Shown: positions 24,805-31,961 of the stretch, piece by piece
How positions within the stretch are numbered: the first letter of the stretch is position 1
Layout of the letters: each line of letters opens with the position of its first letter
Assembly: GCA_002352425.1 (NCBI GenBank)
Contig: DEIK01000029.1
Location: 528-32,488 of the forward strand
Source of the DNA: Rhodobacteraceae bacterium UBA2776
GTDB lineage: Bacteria; Pseudomonadota; Alphaproteobacteria; Rhodobacterales; Rhodobacteraceae
Length of the DNA stretch: 31,961 nucleotides
Reading direction: 5' to 3'
The notes under the pieces: model-generated
What the model was told of the DNA's origin: nothing
Database searches by the model: none
Seen by the model: the letters and a program-made list of their open reading frames with translations, nothing else
Position numbers and translations under genes: made by a program

Positions 24805-27690
24805 ATGGGCTTTGTATTTGAAAAAGACCTGCCCCACCAAACCCGTGCCGTACAGGGCGTTCTAAGCGCGTTTGACGGGTTTGGCCTAACAAAAGCCAAT
24901 CGCGGCTCACAGAACCCCGTTTTGAGCTTGCATGGGCAGGAGGCGTTGTTGCGCACAAACCTAGAAGGCTTGCGCAAGGAACGTGGTTTTCAGCAAGCCT
25001 ATCAGATTGACACAAGTGAACGGGTTTTCGATATCTCGATGGAAACGGGTACGGGCAAAACCTATGCCTATACCAAAACCATGTTCGAGCTGAACAAGCA
25101 GACAGGCATTGCAAAGTTTATTGTTGCAGTCCCACGAGTGGCGATTAAGGCTGGCACTGTCGGTTTTTTAAAATCTGATGCGGTGCGTGAACACTTTCGC
25201 GATGAATTTGGCCGCGACATCAAAGTCTATGAGGTGCAAAGCCAAAAGGGCAGCAAGGCCAAAAAAGACCACATGCCCCAAGCCATTGCGGACTTTTGCC
25301 GCGCCGATATCGCGATGAACACAAACGCCATCCATGTAATGGTCATTAACGCTGGCATGATCACGTCAAAGACCATGAGCAAGATGTTTGATGTGGCCCT
25401 ATGGGATGAATTTGACCAGCCCATTGCAGGTATCGCGCACACAAACCCCGTGTTGATTGTGGACGAACCCCACATGTTTCGCCGTGGGAACAAGACCTAC
25501 AGAGAAATGATGCGCTTCAAGCCACAGTTTACCTTGCGCTATGGTGCGACCTTTGATGGCGACCTGATCAACATGGTCAATGAGCTAACGGCAGTTGAAG
25601 CCTTTAATGGTGATTTGGTCAAAGGCATTGTCGCCCATGTTGAACGGTTTGATGAAGGCAACAACGTCACGCTTAAACTGACGGATTTGACGGGTGATGA
25701 GGCCAAGTTTGAACTGGATGATGCGGGCCGGAAAACAAGACACGCGTTGGGCAAAGGTCAGAGCTTTGAAACCATTCATGCTGAAATGTATGGCTTAACC
25801 GTCGCTGCAATGAACAAGTCCAAATTGGTGCTTTCGAACGGCTTGGAACTGTCGAAGGGATCAAAGATTAACCCGTTCAGCTATGCTGAAAGCCTAAGCG
25901 ACAAGATGATGCAAAACGCTATTCGCGTGCATTTTAAAAACGAACGCGACCTGTTTTTGGCCAGCCCACGGATAAAGCCACTTACGCTGTTCTTCATTGA
26001 TAACATCGACAGCTATCGCGACAAAGACGGTGCCATGCGTGTGCACTTTGAAGCGATGGTGAAGGCGCATATTGAGGCGTTGCTAGCCGTTGAAACAGAT
26101 GGTGCCTATGTTGCCCACCTAAAGACTGCATTGGCAGATATTGCAGCGCTGCACGGTGGCTATTTTTCAAAGGACAACTCCGATAAAGACGAAGCGATTG
26201 AAAAAGAGACGCTGGAAATTTTGCACGAAAAAGAGCGTTTGTTGGATTTTGCCAACCCACGGCGGTTCATCTTTTCCAAGTGGACTTTGCGTGAAGGTTG
26301 GGACAATCCCAATGTTTTCACAATCTGTAAGTTAAGGTCCAGTGGGTCTGAAACGTCCAAGCTGCAAGAGGTAGGCCGTGGTCTGCGTTTGCCCGTCAAT
26401 GAGTATATGACGCGGGATAAGGGCAAGACCTATTATCTGAACTACTTTGTTGATTTTACAGAAAGCGATTTTGTCGAACGCCTAGTGTCTGAAATCAACG
26501 GCAAGTCGAGCGAAGTGTTTGATATGAACAAGCTCGATGACGCTTTGAAAGAACGATTACTGAAGCAATACTCCCAGTTCAACAGTGATGAGGATGAGCT
26601 GTTAGAGGCGCTTGTCAGTGCGGGAATTATTTCCATCTCACAAAAGTTCAAAGATGGTGGATATGAGACACTTAAAGCCAGCTATCCCGATGCATTCGGC
26701 GCTGGGCTTAAAAAAGGCAAGATTACGAAGGGCGGCGACAAACCCAAAACCACAATCCGCGCTGGGCGATATGCAGAGCTGAAAGAGCTATGGGAAAAAC
26801 TCAATCGTAAGGTTGTACTGGAATATCAATTCGACAGCCCAGAAAAATTATCTGAATTGTTCCTAGAATATCTGAAAACCGATATCGAAGATTATGTGCT
26901 TACGGGCGCAAAGACAGAAATCATCACTATCAAAAAGTTGGGGAAACAGGTTGGGACGCAAAGTTCAGTATCCGAAACGCAATTCACTGCCTTGAATGTG
27001 ATGAGCTACAAAGCGTTCCTGGAAGCGCTATCTGAAAAGGTTGCCCTGAGCGTTGCTAGCTTACACGGTGCGTTTTTGGCCGTCCAAACGGATTTTGATA
27101 TCAATGCCTACTTGAGCCAAACAACCATTCGGAAAATGCAAAAAGGTTTTAACGACTATTTGCTGCATAAAGTCTTTAGTGAATTTAAAGTGGGCTATCG
27201 CGAGACAAGCAACAAGGTCCACCCAACCGCGTTGACCGTTTCAGACGGCAAGCCAAGGGCCGAAATTGAAAGCGGCAATGTCGGCGTGTTACATGAAGCA
27301 GGTGATACGCCTGATAGCTACCTGTTCGAAGAGGTCTACTATGATGGCCAGTTAGAGCTGGAAAACATCCGAACCGACATTCTGGAGGTCGTTGTTTACT
27401 CCAAGATCCCAAAAAACTCAATCCGCATACCCTTGATCGGAGGCGGGTCATACTCACCTGACTTCGCCTATGTTCTGAAATCTAAAGACGGTCGGTCGCA
27501 GTTAGGACTTGTTGTTGAGACAAAGGGAAAGACTGGAATTGACTTGGCAGAACTTGAAGCCCAAAAAATTAGACACGCGGAGTCATATTTTGGGCTGGAA
27601 ACTAGTGGAATGGATGTGCGGTTTGAAACCCAACTTACTGGAAAGAGTATTCAAGACATCGTCAAAGACGCACTCTTACCAACCGCTTAA
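24805..27690 (+). CDS. res: Type III restriction enzyme, Res subunit
   Basis: Res is the ATP-driven helicase-like translocase and nuclease that acts with Mod on unmethylated sites. The 961 residues show a Q-like start (LPHQTRAVQGVL), Walker A TGTGKT (about residues 81-86), Walker B-type DEPH (220-223, VLIVDEPHMF), motif III-like LRYGATF, and motifs V-VI (LREGWDNPNVF and LQEVGRGLRLPV). The C-terminal PD-(D/E)xK nuclease has Asp886 (YSPDFAYV), Glu905 and Lys907 (VVETKGKTG). All motifs are present, so Res looks intact. It begins 2 bases after the repaired end of mod. If Mod is truly broken, Res has no recognition partner from this locus. Confidence 0.94.
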   Translation: MGFVFEKDLPHQTRAVQGVLSAFDGFGLTKANRGSQNPVLSLHGQEALLRTNLEGLRKERGFQQAYQIDTSERVFDISMETGTGKTYAYTKTMFELNKQTGIAKFIVAVPRVAIKAGTVGFLKSDAVREHFRDEFGRDIKVYEVQSQKGSKAKKDHMPQAIADFCRADIAMNTNAIHVMVINAGMITSKTMSKMFDVALWDEFDQPIAGIAHTNPVLIVDEPHMFRRGNKTYREMMRFKPQFTLRYGATFDGDLINMVNELTAVEAFNGDLVKGIVAHVERFDEGNNVTLKLTDLTGDEAKFELDDAGRKTRHALGKGQSFETIHAEMYGLTVAAMNKSKLVLSNGLELSKGSKINPFSYAESLSDKMMQNAIRVHFKNERDLFLASPRIKPLTLFFIDNIDSYRDKDGAMRVHFEAMVKAHIEALLAVETDGAYVAHLKTALADIAALHGGYFSKDNSDKDEAIEKETLEILHEKERLLDFANPRRFIFSKWTLREGWDNPNVFTICKLRSSGSETSKLQEVGRGLRLPVNEYMTRDKGKTYYLNYFVDFTESDFVERLVSEINGKSSEVFDMNKLDDALKERLLKQYSQFNSDEDELLEALVSAGIISISQKFKDGGYETLKASYPDAFGAGLKKGKITKGGDKPKTTIRAGRYAELKELWEKLNRKVVLEYQFDSPEKLSELFLEYLKTDIEDYVLTGAKTEIITIKKLGKQVGTQSSVSETQFTALNVMSYKAFLEALSEKVALSVASLHGAFLAVQTDFDINAYLSQTTIRKMQKGFNDYLLHKVFSEFKVGYRETSNKVHPTALTVSDGKPRAEIESGNVGVLHEAGDTPDSYLFEEVYYDGQLELENIRTDILEVVVYSKIPKNSIRIPLIGGGSYSPDFAYVLKSKDGRSQLGLVVETKGKTGIDLAELEAQKIRHAESYFGLETSGMDVRFETQLTGKSIQDIVKDALLPTA

Positions 27691-27806
27691 TAAGTAGATA
27701 GCAAAACGCGAAATTGGAAGTGAGTGGATATTTCAGCCACCCATGACTTGCATCACACGCCCGTGAACGCCACATATAGGCATTGAAACAATCAAAGGCA
27801 CAATTC

Positions 27807-29028
27807 ATGGCTTCGTTCAGCGGCTTTATCCGTAAATCCCCCGACGCACGTTTGGCATCGTTTCTGAACGCAAAGGGGGTTCATGCCCCTGACGCCTTTA
27901 ATTGGAAAAGCGAAGGTCGCGGGACTGCCCTTGTGAATGATATTACCAGCCTCATTGCTGATTTACCCGACCTTGGACAAGACAAGGTCAAAGCAGAACT
28001 GGACCATCTTGCCAGCTTGGCCAACCCGCAAACCATGATCGCAGCGGAACAGATATGCAGCGCCCAGCGCATTGATTTGGAAGGTTTACAAGGCATTCAG
28101 GACGTGTTGCTTATGCTGGCCATAGATCACCCCAAGATTTTGGAACGTGTGGCCGTACAGGCGTCTTTGATGCAGCGCACGGGTGGCAAAAACTGGTCTG
28201 CTTTTCAATTCGAAGATGACGGCAAGCCTTGGGCGCTGGGCGATGACACAGCCCGCGCGGGCTTTGTGGCGGATGCAATCGCTATTCTTGAATTACCGGA
28301 ACACCGCAAACGCGAAGCTGACTGGTACACCTCTATGCGAGTGCACCCCATCACGGGCGAAGAAACGGAAATCGTGCAGGCCACCATCTATGTTGAGGCA
28401 AGCGCGGAAAGTGAACTTACTTTTGGGCCATCCGAAGGCTTGGAACGGCAAGTGGTTCAACGGGTTCTAGAGGTCGGGATTGCCTGCAATGCCAAAGAAC
28501 GGATTGTGGAAATCTGCGCCCGTGGCGGCAAGAAAATGCGCGATGAATACGCCGCATCGTTTTCAAAGCACTTTGCCCCCCCAGTCTGCGCCACCAGTCG
28601 AAACACCGCGTCGAGATGTGTTGCTAATCAACTTACGCTCAAATCCCAGCTTTCCAACCGAACCAGCCGATAGCGTTGCGAAAGTCGAAGTATCGTCCCT
28701 TGAATTTTATTCTGTTGGCGGTGGCTTCGCACGTTTTGAGCATCGCGGTGATGATGAAACCATCTACCAATTCCTTGAACGCCAATTTGGGGGACAATCA
28801 CCAATACATGCAGCGGGTTGGACGATAATCGGTGCTACGCTTCGGATTTTGCAAGCGCCCGAAGATGGTAAGCGGGCCAAAACTTTGACTGTGACATTGC
28901 GCAGTCCCAACACGACGACCATTCCAAACAAAACAGACGCGGAACGCCAGTTTGTGATGACCCTATTGGATCGCTGGAAACTGATCGCACCGCCCCCAGA
29001 ACCGTTTGACGTGATAGAGGTGGCATAA
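27807..29028 (+). pseudogene. Unrecognised protein, frameshifted in a C7 run
   Basis: I do not recognise this family. The first frame (ATG 27807, 8 bases after AAAGG) encodes a soluble protein starting MASFSGFIRKSPDARLASFL, with helices and a mixed region to FSKHFAPP; it then drifts to a stop at 28673. The next frame, open from 28480, continues sensibly from PPVETPRRDVLLINLRSN to the end (FARFEHRGDDETIYQFLERQ, GWTIIGATLRILQAPEDG, FVMTLLDRWKLIAPP). The switch falls at seven C residues (28576-28582); six would join the frames into about 406 residues. No signal peptide or membrane helix is seen. The next gene starts directly at its stop, so they form one unit. It could be a defence-associated accessory, a recombination accessory, or cargo. 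Confidence 0.65.
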
Positions 29029-29847
29029 TTGAATGCATTGGACCTTCTTGTCACGCTTTTGGCCCAGCGTGGACGGGTTAGAAACTTAGAATATTCATGC
29101 CTTCCGGCCTATGATCAGTTGATCAAGGCAGGGTTAATCGAAGAATCCGGTGTTGTTTCATCCATTATTTGCGATGAGTGCGACCAGCCCCATGATGCGA
29201 AGGTCGCTTATGAGGATAAGCAATACGGGTATTTCTGCCCTGATTTTGGTTTCATTCCAAAAGAGCGTTCGGAACTGATCGCGACGCAACCGAACCTATC
29301 TGTTTTAACAGCACAGATTGCGGATCACCTTGATTGCAAACGACGTAAATCAACGCCTCTAGACAGGGACATGTGGCGCATTGGTGCGATTGATAGCAAT
29401 GAAGGGGACGTAGTGTTGTACCTAAAACCAACCATGCAGGATGCGCAGGACATCAAAGACCTTGAAAGTGCCTTGGCGGGCGAAATTAAATCCAACTTTG
29501 GAATTGTCCTAACGTCAAAGGGAACCTTATCAGTGGCCCGCTACGCAACGGTTCACCTGCAAGACGTTCTAAGCCTTGAACCCTTAGTTGCTAAACTCAC
29601 AGTGGTTGGCGACCTTAGAGCCATAGCGGGTGTTCCAGAGCAACGCACAGGCGGGCGACCCAATAACTACAGAACACCTTTAAGTGAACTTATCGCAATT
29701 CGGGGCAGCCAAGGTCGCACATTGAAAGGCCGCAACGATGAAGCCAAAGCACTGTATTTGGAATTTAAAGCTAAGTATCCTGACAGAAAATGCCCATCAT
29801 TGCCGACAGTTAAGAAATACGTTTCCGAAGTCAGAGGTGGATCGTAA
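29029..29847 (+). CDS. Unrecognised protein with zinc-ribbon-like cysteines and C-terminal HTH-like end
   Basis: The 272-residue protein starts at a TTG that directly follows the preceding stop, with GAGGTGG about 5 bases ahead. The N-terminal 45 residues look like a winged-helix-type unit (LDLLVTLLAQRGRVRN, PAYDQLIKAGLI). A cysteine pair (IICDECDQPH) and a further Cys (YGYFCPDFG) follow, possibly metal-binding. The middle part has alternating strands and helices (VVLYLKPTMQDAQDI, GIVLTSKGTLSV). The C-terminal PERTGG/RPNNYRT-like linker leads to helices ending CPSLPTVKKYVSEVRGGS, which resemble a DNA-binding end. I suspect a DNA-linked role but name no family. Confidence 0.65.
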   Translation: MNALDLLVTLLAQRGRVRNLEYSCLPAYDQLIKAGLIEESGVVSSIICDECDQPHDAKVAYEDKQYGYFCPDFGFIPKERSELIATQPNLSVLTAQIADHLDCKRRKSTPLDRDMWRIGAIDSNEGDVVLYLKPTMQDAQDIKDLESALAGEIKSNFGIVLTSKGTLSVARYATVHLQDVLSLEPLVAKLTVVGDLRAIAGVPEQRTGGRPNNYRTPLSELIAIRGSQGRTLKGRNDEAKALYLEFKAKYPDRKCPSLPTVKKYVSEVRGGS

Positions 29848-29848
29848 C

Positions 29849-29879
29849 TGGATCAAAACTCACTATCTGTTTTGATCCA
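29849..29879 (+). promoter_or_regulatory. Perfect 11-bp inverted repeat upstream of the alpA-like gene
   Basis: TGGATCAAAAC (29849-29859) and GTTTTGATCCA (29869-29879) are perfect complements around a 9-base spacer. They sit 1 base after the preceding stop and 49 bases before the excisionase-like gene. No T-run follows, so it may be an operator for one of the HTH proteins, a weak terminator, or both. Confidence 0.6.
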
Positions 29880-29928
29880 CCCTACGTCCGCCAAAGTTCA
29901 CCTGTCACCAATTGATGGAGTATGAACA

Positions 29929-30138
29929 ATGACACATTCGAAACAATCCGCCCACTCAACACCCCCTATCGCCGTATCACCCGATGAAGCCGCACGGCTC
30001 GCGGGCATTGGGCGGACAAGCCTTTACGCCGCCTTGGCCAAAGGTGATCTGAAAAGCATTAAGATAGGCACACGTCGTCTGATTAAGATTGAGGCCATCC
30101 ACGAATGGCTTGCATCATATCAAACGGATACGGAGTAA
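29929..30138 (+). CDS. AlpA/excisionase-like helix-turn-helix protein
   Basis: This small DNA-binding protein has 69 residues with a MerR-like HTH of the excisionase (HTH_17) type: VSPDEAARLAGIGRTSLYAA, then GDLKSIKIGTRRLIKIEAI for the wing. AlpA proteins of this kind activate integrase genes or act as excisionases of islands. ATG 29929 has GGAG 8 bases ahead. It leads a short run with the HTH/zinc-ribbon gene (6 bases apart) and the second recombinase, so a control role in excision or recombinase expression is likely. Confidence 0.85.
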   Translation: MTHSKQSAHSTPPIAVSPDEAARLAGIGRTSLYAALAKGDLKSIKIGTRRLIKIEAIHEWLASYQTDTE

Positions 30139-30144
30139 TTCGCC

Positions 30145-30570
30145 GTGCCAAAGCAAGCCCGTCTAAGCGGGATCAAGTCTTACCATTGTTATACAAAAGC
30201 GGAGGCGGCGGCACTTGTCGGCGTTTCCACACGCACCATTGGAAACTGGACACGGGATGGATTGCACCTGTTGGACGCGTCCCATCCACCCCTTATTCGC
30301 GGAGACGACCTGCGCAATCACATTACTGCCCAGCGCGAAAACCGGAAGGTGAAAACAGGTCTGTGTGAGTTTTATTGCCTGCGATGCAGAAAGAGCCGTC
30401 CACCTGCAGGCGAAATGGCGGACTGCAAAATTCAAGGCAACAAAGCCATGCTGACGGCCCTGTGTGACGTCTGCGAAGGTATCGTCTGCAAACCTGTATC
30501 ATTGGCCCGCATTCCTGAAATCCGTTCCAAACTGGACCTCACAATAGAACGGTCGGAAGTGACATTATAA
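30145..30570 (+). CDS. HTH protein with C-terminal zinc-ribbon-like cysteines
   Basis: No named family is recognised. The 141 residues begin with a HTH unit (YTKAEAAALVGVSTRTIGNW, then DGLHLLDASHPPLIRGDDL) much like an AlpA or MerR domain. The C-terminal half has cysteine pairs CLRCRK and CDVCEGIVC, which could bind zinc. GTG 30145 follows GGAG by 9 bases. It lies between the excisionase-like gene and the second recombinase and overlaps the next small ORF by 1 base. A role as a DNA-binding directionality or accessory factor of the recombinase is inference. Confidence 0.75.
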   Translation: MPKQARLSGIKSYHCYTKAEAAALVGVSTRTIGNWTRDGLHLLDASHPPLIRGDDLRNHITAQRENRKVKTGLCEFYCLRCRKSRPPAGEMADCKIQGNKAMLTALCDVCEGIVCKPVSLARIPEIRSKLDLTIERSEVTL

Positions 30571-30797
30571 TGGTGGACACATGCCCCCCTGTATTTCCCA
30601 TTGGGTCACTACCCAGCGTGGTCGTCAAAAGCCACCCGCCCCGCACAGTTTTGAACCTTCTTTTCAGACCACCGGACACGCTGCGGATGATGCGGGAATG
30701 GCAGGTGTTTTCTGATTGCCAAATATTCAGAATTTCCCCGCCGGATGCACCATCGAACACACCAAAATGCGCCAACCAAAACTCGAACAATTCTTAG
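30570..30797 (+). CDS. Small hypothetical ORF between the HTH/zinc-ribbon gene and the recombinase
   Basis: The 75-residue frame starts at an ATG that overlaps the preceding stop by 1 base, with GGAAG about 10 bases ahead, and ends 9 bases before the recombinase start. The position argues for a real gene, but the translation (for example FPIGSLPSVVVKSHPPRT) is Pro/Ser-rich and resembles no family I know. It may be only open by chance. Confidence 0.4.
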   Translation: MVDTCPPVFPIGSLPSVVVKSHPPRTVLNLLFRPPDTLRMMREWQVFSDCQIFRISPPDAPSNTPKCANQNSNNS

Positions 30798-30806
30798 GAA
30801 GATAAC

Positions 30807-31838
30807 ATGACCAAACGCCCCAATGAGAAGAACGAACGCCTGAAACGCCGGTTTCTGGAGTATCGCAAGTTCGCCCGCCAGCTTTCAGATAAGACGCTGG
30901 ATCGTGAAATTGCAGCCCTTGAACGCTTTGACGTCTGGAACGGACGAAAAGACTTTGCCCGCTTTCGTATTGAACAGGCCATGGGGTTTCGCACCCACTT
31001 GGAACAATGCAAGACAAAGACTGGAAAGCCCTTGGGCAAATCGACAATGCGGTCTGTCTTGGCAACCTTGCGAGAATTTACGCTGTGGCTTTCTCAGCAA
31101 GATGGGTTTCGCAGCCGTATCAGAGCGGCAGACGCGGATTACTTCAATCTGTCCCGTCGCGATGAAGCAGAAGCCCGTGCGGCCCCACCCCGCCCTGCAC
31201 CCAGCATAAACCAAGCCAAACGCGCCCTTGCACTTATGCCCAACGCTACACCGCACCAGAAGCGCGATAAGGCAGTCTTTGCCCTACTTTGTCTCACGGG
31301 CGTTCGCGTCGCGGCCTTGGTATCGCTCAAGATCAAACACATTGATCTGCGGGAAAAATCTGTCACCCAAAACCCACGCGAGGTGGCCACCAAATTCGGC
31401 AAGGTCATTGATACTTTCTTTGCCAAAGGATTTGATGACGCAGAAACCGCCCTTGCGGACTGGATGACCTATTGTGACGAAGTGGCCCTTTACGGTCCCG
31501 ATGATCCATTGTTCCCTGCAACCGCGATAGCTGCAAAGTCAAATTCAGGCTTCGCAGCAAACGGGTTTACGCGGGAACATTGGAAAACCACCGAATCCGT
31601 GCGCAAAATTGTTCGCATAGCGTATGAGGTTGCAGGCGTTCCCAACTATGGCCCACACGCCTTTCGTCACATGCTGGCCCGCCATGCGGCCAAACATTGC
31701 ACATCTGTAGCAGAATTGGTCGCCACGTCTCAGAACCTTGGACACACAGATGTTTTGACCACTTTGCGCAGTTACGGCCAAATTAGTCGCGATGAACAAC
31801 GCAAACTGATTACGGGAAACACGTCTGATGAAGACTAA
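30807..31838 (+). CDS. Second tyrosine recombinase (XerC/D-like core)
   Basis: The 343-residue recombinase is unrelated in its N-terminus to the P4-type integrase. It has a SAM-like core-binding domain (about residues 10-105: FLEYRKFARQLSDKTLDRE, STMRSVLATLREFTLWLSQQ) and a catalytic domain with Arg167 (LTGVRVAALVSL), His284 and Arg287 (HAFRHMLARH), His313 (NLGHTD) and Tyr323 (RSYG). All catalytic residues are present. AGGAAG lies just before ATG 30807. It sits 100 bases from attR. It could move the right-hand cassette, resolve the element, or be the relic of a second element next to the first. Confidence 0.92.
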   Translation: MTKRPNEKNERLKRRFLEYRKFARQLSDKTLDREIAALERFDVWNGRKDFARFRIEQAMGFRTHLEQCKTKTGKPLGKSTMRSVLATLREFTLWLSQQDGFRSRIRAADADYFNLSRRDEAEARAAPPRPAPSINQAKRALALMPNATPHQKRDKAVFALLCLTGVRVAALVSLKIKHIDLREKSVTQNPREVATKFGKVIDTFFAKGFDDAETALADWMTYCDEVALYGPDDPLFPATAIAAKSNSGFAANGFTREHWKTTESVRKIVRIAYEVAGVPNYGPHAFRHMLARHAAKHCTSVAELVATSQNLGHTDVLTTLRSYGQISRDEQRKLITGNTSDED

Positions 31839-31864
31839 AGTTGCCCAATCTAAGCAACCGCAAG

Positions 31865-31892
31865 GTGTGGGAACAAAAGTGGGAACGAAATG
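31865..31892 (+). repeat. Right copy of the 28-bp subterminal repeat
   Basis: It matches 21646-21673 in 25 of 28 bases, in direct orientation, and again holds two GTGGGAAC units. Here no integrase follows (ATGCGGTGA stops at once), so the repeat is not simply part of an integrase gene start. This favours a role as recombinase-binding arm sites. Confidence 0.65.
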
Positions 31893-31910
31893 CGGTGAAG
31901 AAGTAATTCT

Positions 31911-31938
31911 TAATTAAAATCAACGCCTTATCAAGGCG
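31911..31938 (-). terminator. Terminator for the minus-strand tRNA, supplied by the element
   Basis: On the minus strand, CGCCTT-GAT-AAGGCG (31938-31924) is followed by TTGATTTTAATTA. The hairpin begins just after the tRNA CCA end (3 bases) and has a T-rich tail, as expected for a tRNA terminator. It lies on the element side of the core, so the insertion replaced the original one. Confidence 0.55.
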
Positions 31939-31955
31939 TAGTGGCGGAGCCGAAG
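31938..31955 (+). repeat. Right attachment core (attR)
   Basis: This is the same 18 bases as 21500-21517. It overlaps the 3' end of the tRNA gene on the minus strand, which keeps its acceptor stem and CCA intact. Confidence 0.85.
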
Positions 31956-31961
31956 GGATTC
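31942..31961 (-). tRNA. 3' end of a tRNA gene, probably tRNA-Ser (cut by window end)
   Basis: Read on the minus strand, the last bases are GAATC (T loop and stem), CCCTT (T-stem 3' strand closing at 31953-31957), CGGCTCC (acceptor 3' strand), discriminator G and encoded CCA (31944-31942). A GGAGCCG 5' acceptor strand and G73 fit bacterial tRNA-Ser. Only 20 bases are in the window, so the amino acid is inferred. Confidence 0.65.

Larger units (their letters stand above)
21500..31955. mobile_element. Integrative element (about 10.5 kb) in the 3' end of a tRNA-Ser-like gene
   Basis: The element is bounded by a perfect 18-bp direct repeat, at 21500-21517 and 31938-31955. The right copy is the 3' end of a tRNA gene on the minus strand. 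Inside are a P4-type integrase at the left end, a Type III R-M system, two unrecognised genes, an excisionase-like HTH protein, an HTH/zinc-ribbon protein and a second tyrosine recombinase at the right end. No conjugation, phage structural or replication genes are seen, so it is a small genomic island with defence cargo rather than a full ICE or prophage. Two of its genes are frameshifted. Confidence 0.85.

Noticed and set aside
28480..28575. Separate start for the second half of the unknown cargo gene
   Set aside because: The residues before the C7 run in this frame look random, and the first frame is protein-like up to that run, so one frameshifted gene is more likely than two overlapping genes.
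1..31961. CRISPR arrays, rRNA operons, replication origins, prophage structural genes, conjugation genes
   Set aside because: No regular spacer-repeat pattern, rRNA-like stretch or matching protein was seen on either strand.

Overview
The window looks like a chromosomal segment of a marine alphaproteobacterium of the order Rhodobacterales (roseobacter-type). This rests on the conserved run rpsA-ihfB-lapA-trpF-trpB, a TAXI-type TRAP transporter with a fused permease, a moderately GC-rich core, and the protein styles seen. No species can be named from sequence alone.

Layout. 1-4500: core genes for translation (ribosomal protein S1), nucleoid architecture (IHF beta), a LapA-domain membrane protein and two tryptophan biosynthesis genes (trpF, trpB, overlapping by 4 bases). 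4600-6360: an unusual set of two secreted Asp/Gly(/Glu)-rich low-complexity proteins, the second with a PepSY-like N-terminal part, plus a membrane-anchored LuxR-type regulator. 6360-12600: a serine beta-lactamase-like hydrolase, a pair of overlapping FAD enzymes (one with a BFD-type [2Fe-2S] domain) and an MscS-type channel. 12850-19300: a class III aminotransferase divergent from an RpiR/SIS regulator, followed by a TAXI TRAP solute receptor, a fused TRAP permease and a universal stress protein. This reads as a regulated uptake and catabolism locus for an unknown, probably amine- or amino-group-bearing, substrate. 19590-21183: an FMN glutamate-synthase-like protein, followed by a decayed IS5-family transposase fragment.

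21500-31955 is a roughly 10.5 kb integrative element inserted at the 3' end of a tRNA gene (probably tRNA-Ser, minus strand, cut by the window end). An 18-bp perfect direct repeat marks both ends, and a related 28-bp repeat lies just inside each end. The element carries a P4-type tyrosine integrase, a Type III restriction-modification system (mod frameshifted near its end, res intact), an unrecognised two-gene module (the first gene frameshifted in a C7 run), an AlpA/excisionase-like protein, an HTH plus zinc-ribbon protein, a doubtful small ORF and a second tyrosine recombinase.

The best candidate for something undescribed is the unrecognised pair at 27807-29847, lying between the Type III R-M genes and the recombination cassette. 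The acidic-protein/membrane-LuxR set near 5 kb is the second candidate. Neither can be given a function from the sequence alone.
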